A stretch of DNA of 64,000 nt, taken from contig CAJTCV010000010.1 in NCBI GenBank assembly GCA_910574805.1, positions 1 to 64,000 of the forward strand, written 5' to 3'. Both the position numbers and the translations under genes were made by a program. This document shows, one piece after another, positions 16,251-25,913 of the stretch. A model generated the notes under the pieces. The model did no database searches and was not told the DNA's origin. It saw only the letters and a list, made by a program, of their open reading frames with translations. The DNA comes from Lachnospiraceae bacterium. Lineage in GTDB: Bacteria; Bacillota; Clostridia; Lachnospirales; Lachnospiraceae. Position 1 is the first letter of the stretch. Each line of letters opens with the position of its first letter.

Positions 16251-17963
16251 CTATGTGTTCTCTGCATTTTCCTCCAGGATCTCAAGCCCCTGATACATCA
16301 ACTTTTTCACCTGGGCAAATTCCCTCCTGGCACAGATCCCATGGTCCCTCTCAAGACGCTTCAGCGCGTTTGTCTCATCTTCCTCCGCGCCTTCCTCGCT
16401 GGCGTGATTGATCCGGTTCCGGATCATTTTAAGGGGCAGATAGTATTTCATCATCTGGTACAGCTTCTCATTGCAAACACAGCTCCCGGGTATGCGCTCC
16501 TTACAGTGCGGCAGCCGGTCGAGGGCATTCACTTTTTTTTCATAGGTTCCCTTTTTCAGTTTTTCATATTCCTCTCTGTTATGATACAGGAAAAAATGCT
16601 GCCAGCGGATATCGTTTGTCAACGTTTTCACAAACCCGTTTATAGTCCGCGGTCTCTGCCGCCAGGGGATATTTGTATAGGGGATCAGAATGGTCAGCAT
16701 TCCTCCTTCATATTTTTTTCTCAGAAAATCTACGATCCTCTGCACTGCTCTTTTTTCCTGATCCGTCTCCATGGGCAGCAGAAGTTCCCGGAATCTGGAA
16801 GCGCTCAGGCCTTCCATGGATTCGTATTTCCGGGTCATGTCCTCATATCCACGCTTCAGTCTGTCCGCAAACTGTCTTAACTCTTTCGGTTCCCCGATGC
16901 GGTCGTAAAGCTCCACATAGAATGCCGTGCCCGCCTCCGTCGCACCCGGTCTTAACCTCCGCTCTTCCTCCGTAAGCTCCAGCATCCCCGATTCATAATA
17001 ATACTGCGGCATTTTCTCCACATACAGGGTCAGCGCCTGCTGCACCATATTGTTGTCCAGGCACCACCGGATCAGCCTGGGATAGGTATAGCGCTGATCC
17101 TTCTCCATATTCAGCTTCTGCCGGATGATGGAGATCATATCGCTGAAAATCTCTGAAAAGAAGCTTTCCCGTTCTTTTTTCTCTTCATACCGGTCCAGAC
17201 CCTTCTGCAGATTGTCCATGATCTGATCCACCTTTTCCACATCGCACAGGCTCATCACATGGGAAAACTTTACAATCTGGCTTAACAGTTCCTTTGTATC
17301 CTGGTCTTCTTCTTTGTCATAACAGTTTTCCAGAAGCTCCGCATTTCCCGTGCTGACAAACTGGTCGACCCCGCTCACCAGCCGGAACATATCATAGATG
17401 CAGGAGAGGGAATAGATCTTTTTATCGCTCCAGTTGCTGTACACAATCTCTCTGCAGAAAATATCATGGCACTCCAGATACCGGATAATGACCGTCATGA
17501 GAAAGCTGATATCCCGGAAGCCCCCTGTATAATCAATATACACATTTTTCTTCGTTTCCTGACGAAAGCCGCTGCCCGCCGCGATCCGGCGGTAGATCTT
17601 GAGCGCCCGGACCGAAGTCTCCTGCCCGGAATCCGTATATGCGATCTCTTCATAGGTGATCTTCTGTCCCTCATAGAGCGCTCGGAGCCTTTCATCCTCC
17701 CGTATATAAGCGTCCACCATCTGTTCAAATCTTTTATGATCGCCCCTGCTCCTGACCCGGTCGGTAATGATGTACAGTACTTTCTGAATCAGATCCCCAT
17801 TCCCGGCTGCACGGCGGATCAGATATTTTACCGGCGCGTCGTTGGTCTGCACGCCCTCAACATGCAGTTCCTTCCCGTCCAGGCCTTCCGCCGTATACCG
17901 GACCGCGGCATTCCCCTCTTTATACTCGCTTAAAAACAACAACAGTATTCCGTCCCTTTTCAT
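16251..17963 (-). CDS. CARF-HEPN ribonuclease, Csm6/Csx1-like
   Basis: 570 residues, first gene of the operon. Residues about 1-200 form a CARF-like Rossmann domain with VLYIITDRV at 63-71 and YIDYTGGFRDISFL at 142-155, the equivalent of the DxTHG loop. The C-terminus has MIRNRINHAS; RNRINH at 515-520 is an intact RxxxxH HEPN ribonuclease site. Proteins of this design cut RNA nonspecifically when cyclic oligoadenylate binds the CARF dimer. The middle is long and helical. It pairs with the next gene, whose HEPN site looks degenerate. It follows an extended -10 promoter about 90 nt upstream. Confidence 0.85.
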   Translation of the reverse strand: MKRDGILLLFLSEYKEGNAAVRYTAEGLDGKELHVEGVQTNDAPVKYLIRRAAGNGDLIQKVLYIITDRVRSRGDHKRFEQMVDAYIREDERLRALYEGQKITYEEIAYTDSGQETSVRALKIYRRIAAGSGFRQETKKNVYIDYTGGFRDISFLMTVIIRYLECHDIFCREIVYSNWSDKKIYSLSCIYDMFRLVSGVDQFVSTGNAELLENCYDKEEDQDTKELLSQIVKFSHVMSLCDVEKVDQIMDNLQKGLDRYEEKKERESFFSEIFSDMISIIRQKLNMEKDQRYTYPRLIRWCLDNNMVQQALTLYVEKMPQYYYESGMLELTEEERRLRPGATEAGTAFYVELYDRIGEPKELRQFADRLKRGYEDMTRKYESMEGLSASRFRELLLPMETDQEKRAVQRIVDFLRKKYEGGMLTILIPYTNIPWRQRPRTINGFVKTLTNDIRWQHFFLYHNREEYEKLKKGTYEKKVNALDRLPHCKERIPGSCVCNEKLYQMMKYYLPLKMIRNRINHASEEGAEEDETNALKRLERDHGICARREFAQVKKLMYQGLEILEENAENT

Positions 17964-18058
17964 AGCTTCTCCCTGTTTTCTGTCTCTTCTGTATAGTTAT
18001 GTTACAGGTCTGCCTTTCACAAAAAGTTGCAGAATCCTGCCTTCACAGACTATTTATT

Positions 18059-18067
18059 ATTATACCA
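18059..18067 (-). promoter_or_regulatory. Probable promoter of the type III-D operon (extended -10)
   Basis: On the minus strand TGG precedes TATAAT (TATAAT at 18059-18064, TG at 18066-18067), an extended -10 element. A weak TTGTGC -35 lies 19 nt upstream. Transcription would start near 18051, giving a leader of about 88 nt before the first cas ATG at 17963. No operator is evident. Confidence 0.55.
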
Positions 18068-18169
18068 TATCCGCCAAAAAAGTGCACAAGAAACAGGAAT
18101 CCATCAATCACATAATTGGCGATTCCTGTCATATTTATCATCTGCTCCCGGTCTGTACCGGGAAATTTT

Positions 18170-19528
18170 TCAATCCGGCGACGGCGGCCGTCCATATCTG
18201 CGGACCGCCTCCCCCAGCAGCCACTCCTTCTGATTCCGCTCCGGCTCCTCCAGAACCAGCTCCAGCAGATACTGCAGGATCTCTCCCAGAAACGGACCTG
18301 CCGGAAATCCCGCTTCCATCAGGTCCCGGCCGCCCACGGCAAGCTGCTTCAGTGTGATACAGTTCTGCTCTCTTATAATCCGTTTATAGATCTGTTCTAC
18401 TTTCTCAAGCGCCAGGAATTTGGGCTCCTGCATGGCCGGATTCTGTGCCAGGATATCCGCCCGCTGTACCTTCAGATAAGACGCGAACAGATCTTCTCCG
18501 ATCCAATTCAACGCCTTTCGCACCCCTGCCGGCGTCAGCGCCGGGTGCTGGTCATGGCACCAGACCAGCTTTTTCACCTGACGGACCGTCTCATTATCGA
18601 ATTTCAGACGCTTCAGAACCTTCCCTGCCAGCTCCTCGCTGACCTCCGGATGCCGCCGGAAATGATCGATCCCGTCCGGCCCCGTCGTCTTTACCTCCGG
18701 TTTTCCAAAGTCATGAAACAGCATCGTAAGACGCAGTACCTTATCTGCTTCGATATACGCAAGTGCGTGGAGTGTATGCTCTCCCACAGAATAGATATGA
18801 TGCGGATTGTTCTGTTCACATGCCATGCAGCGGTCAAACTCCGGAAGCACCACCCGCGTGATCCCCGTCTCCCACGCTTCCCGAAGCCGCTCCGGATGGG
18901 GGGATGTTAAAAGTTTCACAAGCTCCGTCTGAATCCGTTCCGCACTGACCCTTCGAAGATTGCCGCACAGCTTCCCGATGGCCGCTCTTGTCTGTTCCTC
19001 CAGGGAAAATCCAAGCTGAGCGCTGAAGCGCACGGCGCGCATCATCCGGAGCGCATCTTCCGTAAACCGTTCTTCTGCCTTTCCCACACACCGGATGATC
19101 CCTTTTTCCAGATCTCCTGTGCCGTCGAAGGCGTCCACCAGCCCCTCCGCATCATTATACGCCATGGCATTGATGGTAAAATCCCGTCTCTTCAGATCTT
19201 CCAGCAGGCTCTTCGTGAACTGCACCTCTTTGGGATGGCGGCAGTCCTCGTACGTCCCGTCCACCCGATAGGTAGTCACCTCAAAGCCCTCCTGTCCCAG
19301 CATGACCGTCACGGTCCCGTGCCGGATCCCTGTGTCAATGGTTCTGCAAAAGAGTGCTTTCACCTCCATGGGCGAAGCCGAGGTGGTGATATCCCAGTCT
19401 GCCGGTTCCCGCCCCAGAACTGCATCACGAACACACCCGCCGACGGCATAGGCCTCATGCCCTGCTGCGGCGAGTGTGCGGATGATCTTATTTACTTTTT
19501 CAGGAATCTGAATCTGTATCTGCATCAT
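18170..19528 (-). CDS. cca: CCA tRNA nucleotidyltransferase
   Basis: 452 residues from ATG at 19528; the longer frame runs into proS. Adds or repairs the CCA end of tRNAs using CTP and ATP. AVGGCVRDAVLGREPADWDI gives the class II nucleotidyltransferase G(G/S) and DxD motifs, followed by RDFTINAMAYN and the RxxRF region (ALRMMRAVRFSAQL). A C-terminal HD-type domain has LFHDFGKP and WCHDQHP. It lies 13 nt after the proS stop and is probably cotranscribed with it. Confidence 0.95.
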   Translation of the reverse strand: MMQIQIQIPEKVNKIIRTLAAAGHEAYAVGGCVRDAVLGREPADWDITTSASPMEVKALFCRTIDTGIRHGTVTVMLGQEGFEVTTYRVDGTYEDCRHPKEVQFTKSLLEDLKRRDFTINAMAYNDAEGLVDAFDGTGDLEKGIIRCVGKAEERFTEDALRMMRAVRFSAQLGFSLEEQTRAAIGKLCGNLRRVSAERIQTELVKLLTSPHPERLREAWETGITRVVLPEFDRCMACEQNNPHHIYSVGEHTLHALAYIEADKVLRLTMLFHDFGKPEVKTTGPDGIDHFRRHPEVSEELAGKVLKRLKFDNETVRQVKKLVWCHDQHPALTPAGVRKALNWIGEDLFASYLKVQRADILAQNPAMQEPKFLALEKVEQIYKRIIREQNCITLKQLAVGGRDLMEAGFPAGPFLGEILQYLLELVLEEPERNQKEWLLGEAVRRYGRPPSPD

Positions 19529-19541
19529 GGCCTTTACGTCT

Positions 19542-20978
19542 TTAATATGCTTTCCCCCAGTAGACCAGCTTCTTCGCCGGCTTCCCGCAGCAGACACATT
19601 TCTCAGAGATGGAATGCTGCTCGAAGGGCATACAGCGGCTGGTCGCCGTGGTATCTTCCTTGATTCTGTCCTCGCATGCCTGATCCCCGCACCACATGGC
19701 CCTTACAAATCCAGGCCTGTTGTTGACGGTATCCACAAATTCTTCATAGGTATGCGCATCATACGTATGGGCGTCTCTGTGTGCACGGGCACGTTCCAGC
19801 ATATCCTTCTGCATGGTCTCAAGCACTTCGGAAAGCTTCGCCTCCAGCTCATCCAGCGATACGATGATCTTCTCTCTCGTATCCCGGCGGACGATGACTG
19901 CCTGATTTGCTTCGATGTCCTTCGGTCCGATCTCGATCCGGGTGGGAATTCCCTTGATCTCCTGCTCGGCGAACTTCCAGCCCGGACTCTTGTCCGTATC
20001 GTCCACCTTCACGTGGAAATGCTGTGCCAGACGGTCGCGGAGCTCATACGCCTTGTCAAGGACACCCTCTTTGTGCTGCGCCACAGGTACGACCACTGTC
20101 TGAACCGGTGCAATCCGGGGCGGCAGCACCAGACCGGAATCATCTCCGTGGACCATGATGATCGCCCCGATCATACGGGTCGTCATACCCCAGGAGGTCT
20201 GATGGACATATTTTAACTGATTATCTTTATCCGTATACTGAATACCGAAAGCCTTTGCAAAACCGTCACCGAAATTATGGCTGGTGCCGGACTGCAGCGC
20301 CTTGCCGTCGTGCATCAGAGACTCAATGGTGTAAGTTGCCTCCGCACCGGCGAACTTTTCCTTCTCCGTCTTCTGCCCCTTGATCACCGGGATCGCCAGC
20401 ACTTCTTCACAGAAATCCGCATAGACGTTCAGCATCCGTATGGTCCGTTCCTCTGCCTCCTCTGCGGTCGCATGGGCCGTGTGGCCTTCCTGCCAGAGAA
20501 ATTCCCGGGAGCGCAGGAAGGGTCTTGTGGTCTTCTCCCAGCGCACGACGGAGCACCACTGATTGTAGTTCTTCGGCAGATCCCGGTAGGAATGGATCTC
20601 ATTGGCATAGAAATCACAGAACAGCGTCTCCGAAGTAGGACGCACGCACATGCGCTCCTGCAGCGGCTCCAGTCCTCCGTGCGTCACCCATGCCACCTCC
20701 GGCGCAAATCCCTCCACATGGTCTTTCTCCTTCTGAAGCAGGCTCTCCGGGATAAACATGGGCAGATATACGTTCTGCACCCCGGTTTCCTTAAATCTCC
20801 GGTCCAGCTCCTTCTGGATATTTTCCCAGATGGCATAGCCTGCCGGCTTGATGACCATACAGCCCTTTACACTCGTATAATCGATCAGTTCCGCTTTCTT
20901 CACCACATCTGTATACCACTGGGCAAAGTCCACATCCATGGAGGTGATGCCCTCCACCAGCTTCTTTTCTTTTGCCAT
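19542..20978 (-). CDS. proS: Prolyl-tRNA synthetase, short archaeal/eukaryal type
   Basis: 478 residues from ATG at 20978, with AAGGAG 7 nt upstream; the ATG two codons earlier is too close to that site. Charges tRNA-Pro. Class II motifs are visible ([13 protein letters not shown]; the motif 2 region [20 protein letters not shown], then DLP). The length and the C-terminal zinc-type cysteines ([17 protein letters not shown]) fit the type 3 form without the bacterial editing insertion. Only about 60 bp lie between it and the next gene, so no T-box fits. Confidence 0.95.
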   Translation of the reverse strand: MAKEKKLVEGITSMDVDFAQWYTDVVKKAELIDYTSVKGCMVIKPAGYAIWENIQKELDRRFKETGVQNVYLPMFIPESLLQKEKDHVEGFAPEVAWVTHGGLEPLQERMCVRPTSETLFCDFYANEIHSYRDLPKNYNQWCSVVRWEKTTRPFLRSREFLWQEGHTAHATAEEAEERTIRMLNVYADFCEEVLAIPVIKGQKTEKEKFAGAEATYTIESLMHDGKALQSGTSHNFGDGFAKAFGIQYTDKDNQLKYVHQTSWGMTTRMIGAIIMVHGDDSGLVLPPRIAPVQTVVVPVAQHKEGVLDKAYELRDRLAQHFHVKVDDTDKSPGWKFAEQEIKGIPTRIEIGPKDIEANQAVIVRRDTREKIIVSLDELEAKLSEVLETMQKDMLERARAHRDAHTYDAHTYEEFVDTVNNRPGFVRAMWCGDQACEDRIKEDTTATSRCMPFEQHSISEKCVCCGKPAKKLVYWGKAY

Positions 20979-21068
20979 ATTCATTCTCCTTATATAAAAT
21001 ACGATCCTAAACTGATTTTCATTGTAAAAAGGATTGGGAGGTTTGTCAACTGTCTGCTTCAGTTTTTC

Positions 21069-21443
21069 TCATCCGGATACCGGACACAGATTTCTTGCGA
21101 GAAAAAATATGAACAGTACAGATAAAAACAGCACCATTCCCGCTTCCTCCCATTTCCTCCAGACATTTCCGCCCCCTCTTATATAATCCCGCAGCGCTCT
21201 TCCCAGAATCCAGACCAGGAAAGGACTGCCGCAGAAGATTACAGGGTTGCTGAGAAAGGCCTGCCGGAAGTCTCCCTCTGCCGCACAGAGAAGCATATGC
21301 GTCACTCCGCATCCCGGGCATTTCCAATGAAAAAAATACCGAAACAGGCATGGGATTCCCATTCCGGTATTTTTTACCAGTCCATAATATACTGCCAGAA
21401 GCAGCGCTGTGAACAGTACATTTCTCAGACGTCCCGGCTGCAT
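21069..21443 (-). CDS. DUF2752 membrane protein
   Basis: 124 residues with three hydrophobic segments. FFHWKCPGCGVTHMLLCAAE is the DUF2752 signature, a Cys-rich CPGCGxTR-like motif, followed by an acidic/aromatic stretch and a membrane helix. The function of the family is unknown; it is often beside other small membrane proteins. It starts 1 nt after the DUF4234 stop and is cotranscribed with it. Confidence 0.8.
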   Translation of the reverse strand: MQPGRLRNVLFTALLLAVYYGLVKNTGMGIPCLFRYFFHWKCPGCGVTHMLLCAAEGDFRQAFLSNPVIFCGSPFLVWILGRALRDYIRGGGNVWRKWEEAGMVLFLSVLFIFFLARNLCPVSG

Positions 21444-21444
21444 C

Positions 21445-21801
21445 TTATTCCGCCATCTTGTTCAGCTCACTCTGGATCAGCGCGAAAGCAGCCACATAAC
21501 AGACCAGATACAGGATCAAATAGAGCACTCCGCCGTTGGAAGAGGGGATTCCTCTGTCGGACCTGGCTTTGTCCAGCTTCTCGCCGCATTTATATGCCCA
21601 GTACAGCCCGTAAATACCGCAGGTAATGAACAGCAGCAAAAGGGTCATCATCCCTGAAGTTCCCTCATCTCCGGTTGCCGTGTTCATGTCATCTGTCAGA
21701 CAGACAAGCCAGTAGAAACCATAGATCCCGCAGGTGATCACCGTCAGTACAATTCCGGCCACAACGCTTCGTCTTGGAACCATCCTCCTTACAGTCGCCA
21801 T
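21445..21801 (-). CDS. DUF4234 membrane protein
   Basis: 118 residues, with two copies of the motif TCGIYGFYW / TCGIYGLYWAY, each at the end of a hydrophobic helix, plus a third helix near the C-terminus. This is the DUF4234 pattern. AAGGAGGATATGTT precedes ATG at 21801. The role is unknown; it pairs with DUF2752 immediately downstream. Confidence 0.8.
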   Translation of the reverse strand: MATVRRMVPRRSVVAGIVLTVITCGIYGFYWLVCLTDDMNTATGDEGTSGMMTLLLLFITCGIYGLYWAYKCGEKLDKARSDRGIPSSNGGVLYLILYLVCYVAAFALIQSELNKMAE

Positions 21802-21977
21802 AACATATCCTCCTTCGTATATTTATTACTTATATAAATATATTTTTTACCTGTCCAATATACTACTTTTATGTGTGAAATGCAATACAATACAGGGCTT
21901 CTCTGGAAATCCTTCCATTACTTAGCTGCCATATTCTTCTGCATTTTGCAGATACTGTAGCTGACGGAGGTGGCACA

Positions 21978-22919
21978 ATGAAACAGCAGACAATCCTTTA
22001 TTTTGAAAAAACAGGCATCCTTCTGGCAGTCTATCTGGTGCTCCGCTTCCTGCTGCCCATGATCCTGCCCTTTTTCCTCGCATGGATGACGGTGGGGATC
22101 CTGGTGTTTCTGCAGAGGCAGATCCATATGCGGCTCATATCCCTGGCCCTCCTCTATATCCTCTTCTTTCTCCTGCTGTCCGGTCTGTCCATCCTCTGCG
22201 GCTGCTACCTGCTGTACGAACCCTGCTGCCGCCTGCTGCCCGTCTGTCAGAGCTACTGGGAACAGTTTTCCGCGTACCTGGACTGGCTGCCGGGCTCTCT
22301 GTCCGGATATCTTGCCGACGCCATGCCGTCGGCCCTCGCCTGTATGTTCGGTGTTTTTTTATACCTGATTTCCATCCTGCTCTTTGCCAGAGACTGGGAG
22401 CATTTTCACATCTTATTATACAGACTTCCTTTCGCCGCACCGGTGGCCAGCGCCGGCAGGCGGATTCTCTTCTGCGTGAAGAGCTGGCTGCGCGCCCAAT
22501 GCCGGATCATGGCCGTCATATCCGTTGAATGCACTCTGGGGTATTATCTTCTGCGGATCCCTGGCTTTCCCCTGTGGGCGCTCCTGACCGGCATCATCGA
22601 CGCCCTGCCGGTCTTCGGCACCGGAACCGTCTTTCTCCCCTGGATCCTCATCACCGTCCTGCAACGGGATTATACCCTGGCCCTGTGGCTGGGAGCCCTC
22701 TATGGGGTCACCTGGCTGACCAGAGAGCTTCTGGAGCCCCGGCTCCTGGGCGACGGACTGGGGCTTTTACCCATCTGTTTTCTCATGTCCGTTATTGCCG
22801 GTCTGAAGCTCTTCGGCGGGCTGGGCCTGTTCACAGGGCCCTTTGGAGTGCTCCTGATCCGGGAGCTGTGGCACGAGCTGGAAAAGGTACGCAGTCAGAA
22901 AGGCGGCCTCAATATCTGA
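21978..22919 (+). CDS. AI-2E/YtvI-family membrane protein
   Basis: 313 residues with about eight membrane segments. The C-terminal half has IPGFPLWALLTGIIDALPVF, then GTGTVFLPW, and later ELLEPRLLGDGLGLLP, the conserved core of the AI-2E exporter/YtvI family. The N-terminal half is shorter than in many members. Substrates range from autoinducer-2 to sodium; sporulating species also have YtvI. A stem-loop (GGCGGCCTCA against TGAGACCGCC) overlaps the stop codon at 22903-22927 and may end the transcript. Confidence 0.8.
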   Translation: MKQQTILYFEKTGILLAVYLVLRFLLPMILPFFLAWMTVGILVFLQRQIHMRLISLALLYILFFLLLSGLSILCGCYLLYEPCCRLLPVCQSYWEQFSAYLDWLPGSLSGYLADAMPSALACMFGVFLYLISILLFARDWEHFHILLYRLPFAAPVASAGRRILFCVKSWLRAQCRIMAVISVECTLGYYLLRIPGFPLWALLTGIIDALPVFGTGTVFLPWILITVLQRDYTLALWLGALYGVTWLTRELLEPRLLGDGLGLLPICFLMSVIAGLKLFGGLGLFTGPFGVLLIRELWHELEKVRSQKGGLNI

Positions 22920-22936
22920 GACCGCCCCCTGCAAGC

Positions 22937-23605
22937 TTATGTATCCCGCGGCTTGTTCCTCAAAAATGTGGGAACCTCCTGAAACCGCATATTCTCCCCT
23001 GTCCCGGGATGCCGGAAGCTGATCTCACAGGCGCTGAGCAGGAGCTGCCGGCTCCCGTCCTCTGTCCTGCCGTACTTACGGTCTCCTGTGATGGGAGCTC
23101 CCGCATGAGCGAGCTGCACCCGGATCTGGTGATGTCTTCCGGTCAGGAGCCGGATCCTCACAAGGCTTCTGTCCTCCTGCTCCTTCAGCACTTCGTAGGA
23201 AAGTTCGCATTTTTTCGCCCCCTTTGTCCTTGCAGGGACGACACGGGACGTATTGGTCCGCCCGTCTTTCAGTAAATAGTCCACCAGGGTCCCCTTTTCC
23301 CCGGGCAGTTTTCCACATACCAGCGCCTCATACCACTTTTCCATGTGGATATGTGTGCTGACCTGGCGGCTCAGCTTTGCCGCCGCCTCTTCCTCTTTCG
23401 CCGCCAGAAACAGCCCCTCCACCGGCTGATCCAGACGGTTGATCAACGCCAGATAAGGAGACGCCGCCCCCTGTTCCTGCAGATGGTTCCTGAGAAGGCT
23501 CATAATATCAGGAACAGCGATCCTCGCACTCTGTATGGGCACGCCGGACGGCTTCCACACCACAAGAAGCGCTTCATCTTCATATATGATCTTATATCGT
23601 TCCAT
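22937..23605 (-). CDS. RluA-family pseudouridine synthase
   Basis: 222 residues. The catalytic Asp is in INRLDQPVEGLFL, where the usual His of HRLD is Asn. WYEALVCGKL and TGRHHQIRVQLAHAGAPITG, with DRKYG after it, are the other RluA-family motifs. It lacks an S4 domain, so it is of the short type. It isomerises uridine in rRNA or tRNA; the exact target cannot be read from sequence. GGAGTCAAAGG precedes the ATG. Confidence 0.9.
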   Translation of the reverse strand: MERYKIIYEDEALLVVWKPSGVPIQSARIAVPDIMSLLRNHLQEQGAASPYLALINRLDQPVEGLFLAAKEEEAAAKLSRQVSTHIHMEKWYEALVCGKLPGEKGTLVDYLLKDGRTNTSRVVPARTKGAKKCELSYEVLKEQEDRSLVRIRLLTGRHHQIRVQLAHAGAPITGDRKYGRTEDGSRQLLLSACEISFRHPGTGENMRFQEVPTFLRNKPRDT

Positions 23606-23671
23606 CCTTTGACTCCTGTCTGCTGTATGACTTTGACAGGCCCCTCCGTTCCCGCCAAAGTCAACCTGAAT

Positions 23672-23703
23672 AAGGGGCTGCGCCAGAACGCAGCCCCTTT
23701 TAT
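23672..23703. terminator. Terminator hairpin between pgi and the rluA-family gene
   Basis: An 11-bp stem (AAGGGGCTGCG with CGCAGCCCCTT) and 6-nt loop follow the pgi stop codon. The T-tail is best on the plus strand; on the minus strand only TTATT follows, so termination of pgi may be partial. Confidence 0.6.
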
Positions 23704-23715
23704 AAATGCATTTTC

Positions 23716-25062
23716 CTATAATCTCTTCAGCAGTTCCTCGCGCTCTGCTTCATAGCCCGGTTTGCCAAGCAGGGCGAACATATTCTTTTTGTAGCTCTCC
23801 ACACCCGGCTGATTGAACGGGTTCACACCCAGCAGATATCCGCTGATGCCGCAGGCAAACTCAAAGAAATAGAAGAGCTGCCCCAGAGAGAACTCGTCCT
23901 GTCTCGGAATATTTACCATCAGATTCGGTACATTGCCGTCAGTATGCGCCAGAATCGTCCCGTTCATGGCATTCTTGTTGATGAAATCCACGTTCCTGCC
24001 TGCCAGATAGTTCAGTCCGTCCAGATCCACCGGCTCCTCGCCCATAACGATCTCCTGCCCGCACTCGTCCACGCAGAGCACGGTCTCAAACATGATCCTT
24101 GCACCGTCCTGAATAAACTGACCCATGGAATGGAGATCTGTGGTCAGATCCACAGAAGCCGGGAAGATACCTCTCTGGTCCTTGCCCTCAGACTCCCCGT
24201 AGAGCTGCTTCCACCACTCGGATACATAGTGAAGGCTGGGCTCATAATTTGCCAGAACCTCGGTGGATTTTCCCTTTCTGTTGAGGATATTGCGGACAAC
24301 CGCGTACAGCATCGCATCATTCTCCTCATACGGCGTATTCAGCGCCGCGTCACGACCGCTGGCTGCACCCTCCATAAGCTTCAGAATATCTGCACCGCTG
24401 ACAGCTATGGGAAGCAGACCCACTGCCGTCAGTACGGAGAAACGGCCTCCCACATCATCCGGAACGACAAAGGTCTCATATCCTTCTTCCGTCGCCAGAC
24501 TCTTCAGAGCGCCTCTCGCCTTGTCAGTCGTCGCATAGATCCTCTTTGCTGCGCCTTCCTTGCCGTACCTGTCTTCCAGCATCTTCTTAAATACCCGGAA
24601 CGCAATCGCAGGCTCTGTGGTCGTACCGGATTTGGAGATGACGTTTACGGAGAAATCACGGTCGCCGATCACATCCATCAGATGGCTCAGATAACGGGTG
24701 GAGATGCTGTTGCCTACAAAATAGATCTCAGGCGTCTTCCGCACATCCTTTGATACAATATTATAGAAGCTGTGTCTTAAGAACTCCACTGCTGCACGGG
24801 CTCCCAGATAGGAACCGCCGATGCCGATCACCAGGAGCACTTCAGAATCTCCCTGGATCTTCTGCGCAGCCTTCTGGATCCTCGCGAACTCTTCCTTGTC
24901 ATAGTTCACCGGAAGATCGATCCAGCCCAGGAAATCATTTCCTGCACCTGTGCGCTTCAGAAGCATCTCTTTCACTGCCTCCGCCTGTACCTTCATGTTC
25001 TTCACTTCGTCCGCACCGATAAAAGGCGCAGTCTTGGAATAGTCAAATGTTACTTTTGCCAT
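23716..25062 (-). CDS. pgi: Glucose-6-phosphate isomerase
   Basis: 448 residues from ATG at 25062 with AAAAGGAGTG upstream. Interconverts glucose 6-phosphate and fructose 6-phosphate in glycolysis. Visible signatures include [35 protein letters not shown], the [16 protein letters not shown] region with the PGI signature, and [20 protein letters not shown]. Length and order are normal for Gram-positive Pgi. It has a hairpin downstream and appears monocistronic. Confidence 0.97.
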   Translation of the reverse strand: MAKVTFDYSKTAPFIGADEVKNMKVQAEAVKEMLLKRTGAGNDFLGWIDLPVNYDKEEFARIQKAAQKIQGDSEVLLVIGIGGSYLGARAAVEFLRHSFYNIVSKDVRKTPEIYFVGNSISTRYLSHLMDVIGDRDFSVNVISKSGTTTEPAIAFRVFKKMLEDRYGKEGAAKRIYATTDKARGALKSLATEEGYETFVVPDDVGGRFSVLTAVGLLPIAVSGADILKLMEGAASGRDAALNTPYEENDAMLYAVVRNILNRKGKSTEVLANYEPSLHYVSEWWKQLYGESEGKDQRGIFPASVDLTTDLHSMGQFIQDGARIMFETVLCVDECGQEIVMGEEPVDLDGLNYLAGRNVDFINKNAMNGTILAHTDGNVPNLMVNIPRQDEFSLGQLFYFFEFACGISGYLLGVNPFNQPGVESYKKNMFALLGKPGYEAEREELLKRL

Positions 25063-25140
25063 ACTGTTCTTACACTCCTTTTCTGTACGAGTCCCCCTCG
25101 CCTGTATTAAAACCATTGTATCATTTTACCATACGAAAAA

Positions 25141-25803
25141 TCAAGTGGATGAGCCTAAAAAGTCGGAAAGAACTTCCTGGAACAGCTGCTCTTCCTCCTT
25201 CGCCAGCACAACTCCTTTTTTCGTCTCCTGTCTCCCCGGGACCGTCTTTGTCTCTTCCTCCTCTGCCGGGACCGGTTCTCCAAAGCCTTCGTACACGTGG
25301 ACCTGTCTGGGGTAGAGCGTATTGGCGACATAATCCAGCAGACAGACCTGTGCCTGCTCCCACAGACTCTCTGCTTCAAACCAGAGCGAAGCCACCCGGA
25401 TCACCGCCGCCGCCGTCATCCCGGCAAGAAAACGGTTCAGACAGAACACTCCGTCACAGCCCAGATACCGCAGCGCCATGGCCTCCACAAATCCGGCTCC
25501 CAGCACCATGCCTGTCCACCGCTCCGGCAGCTGTCTCCACTGCCCCAGCCGAATGCCGAATTTCTTCTCCTGACACAGGTATTTCTTTACAAATACCGGG
25601 ATGTCATGGATCCCCACTTTTACCTCGTAGCTTTTTTCAAATTTCAGCGTCATGGCTCTGAGCATCTTGCCTTTTCCGCCGTTTCCAAGCGCCGCATCCC
25701 GGCAGAGCCGTCCAAACAGTACCTTTCTCACCAGTGCGAGCATAACGCCCCAGATTCCCAACACCAGAAATTCTCCATAGTATAATGACCATACCTGATA
25801 CAT
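25141..25803 (-). CDS. Hypothetical Lachnospiraceae membrane-associated protein
   Basis: 220 residues from ATG at 25803 (GGGGAGG upstream). An N-terminal helix (YYGEFLVLGIWGVMLALV) is hydrophobic and likely anchors the protein; a second hydrophobic stretch surrounds FLAGMTAAAVIRVA. The C-terminus is Glu-rich and charged. I do not recognise the family. It lies between pgi and mtnN on the same strand with gaps near 80-110 bp. Confidence 0.7.
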   Translation of the reverse strand: MYQVWSLYYGEFLVLGIWGVMLALVRKVLFGRLCRDAALGNGGKGKMLRAMTLKFEKSYEVKVGIHDIPVFVKKYLCQEKKFGIRLGQWRQLPERWTGMVLGAGFVEAMALRYLGCDGVFCLNRFLAGMTAAAVIRVASLWFEAESLWEQAQVCLLDYVANTLYPRQVHVYEGFGEPVPAEEEETKTVPGRQETKKGVVLAKEEEQLFQEVLSDFLGSST

Positions 25804-25913
25804 AAATGATGCCTCCCCTTGCATATGATTTCAGTGAATCCATTATACCAGAACCACACGCAGGGAGAATCTGAACTTATCGGTAAATTATGACACGGGC
25901 CTGTCTGTTTCTG

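Noticed and set aside
18100-18170. Rho-independent terminator of cca
   Set aside because: Two weak stems (AGGAATC/GATTCCT and CCCGGT/ACCGGG) are present, but neither has a proper T-run on the minus strand.
20985-21045. T-box riboswitch upstream of proS
   Set aside because: The gap to the next gene is only about 90 bp and holds no T-box sequence or antiterminator.
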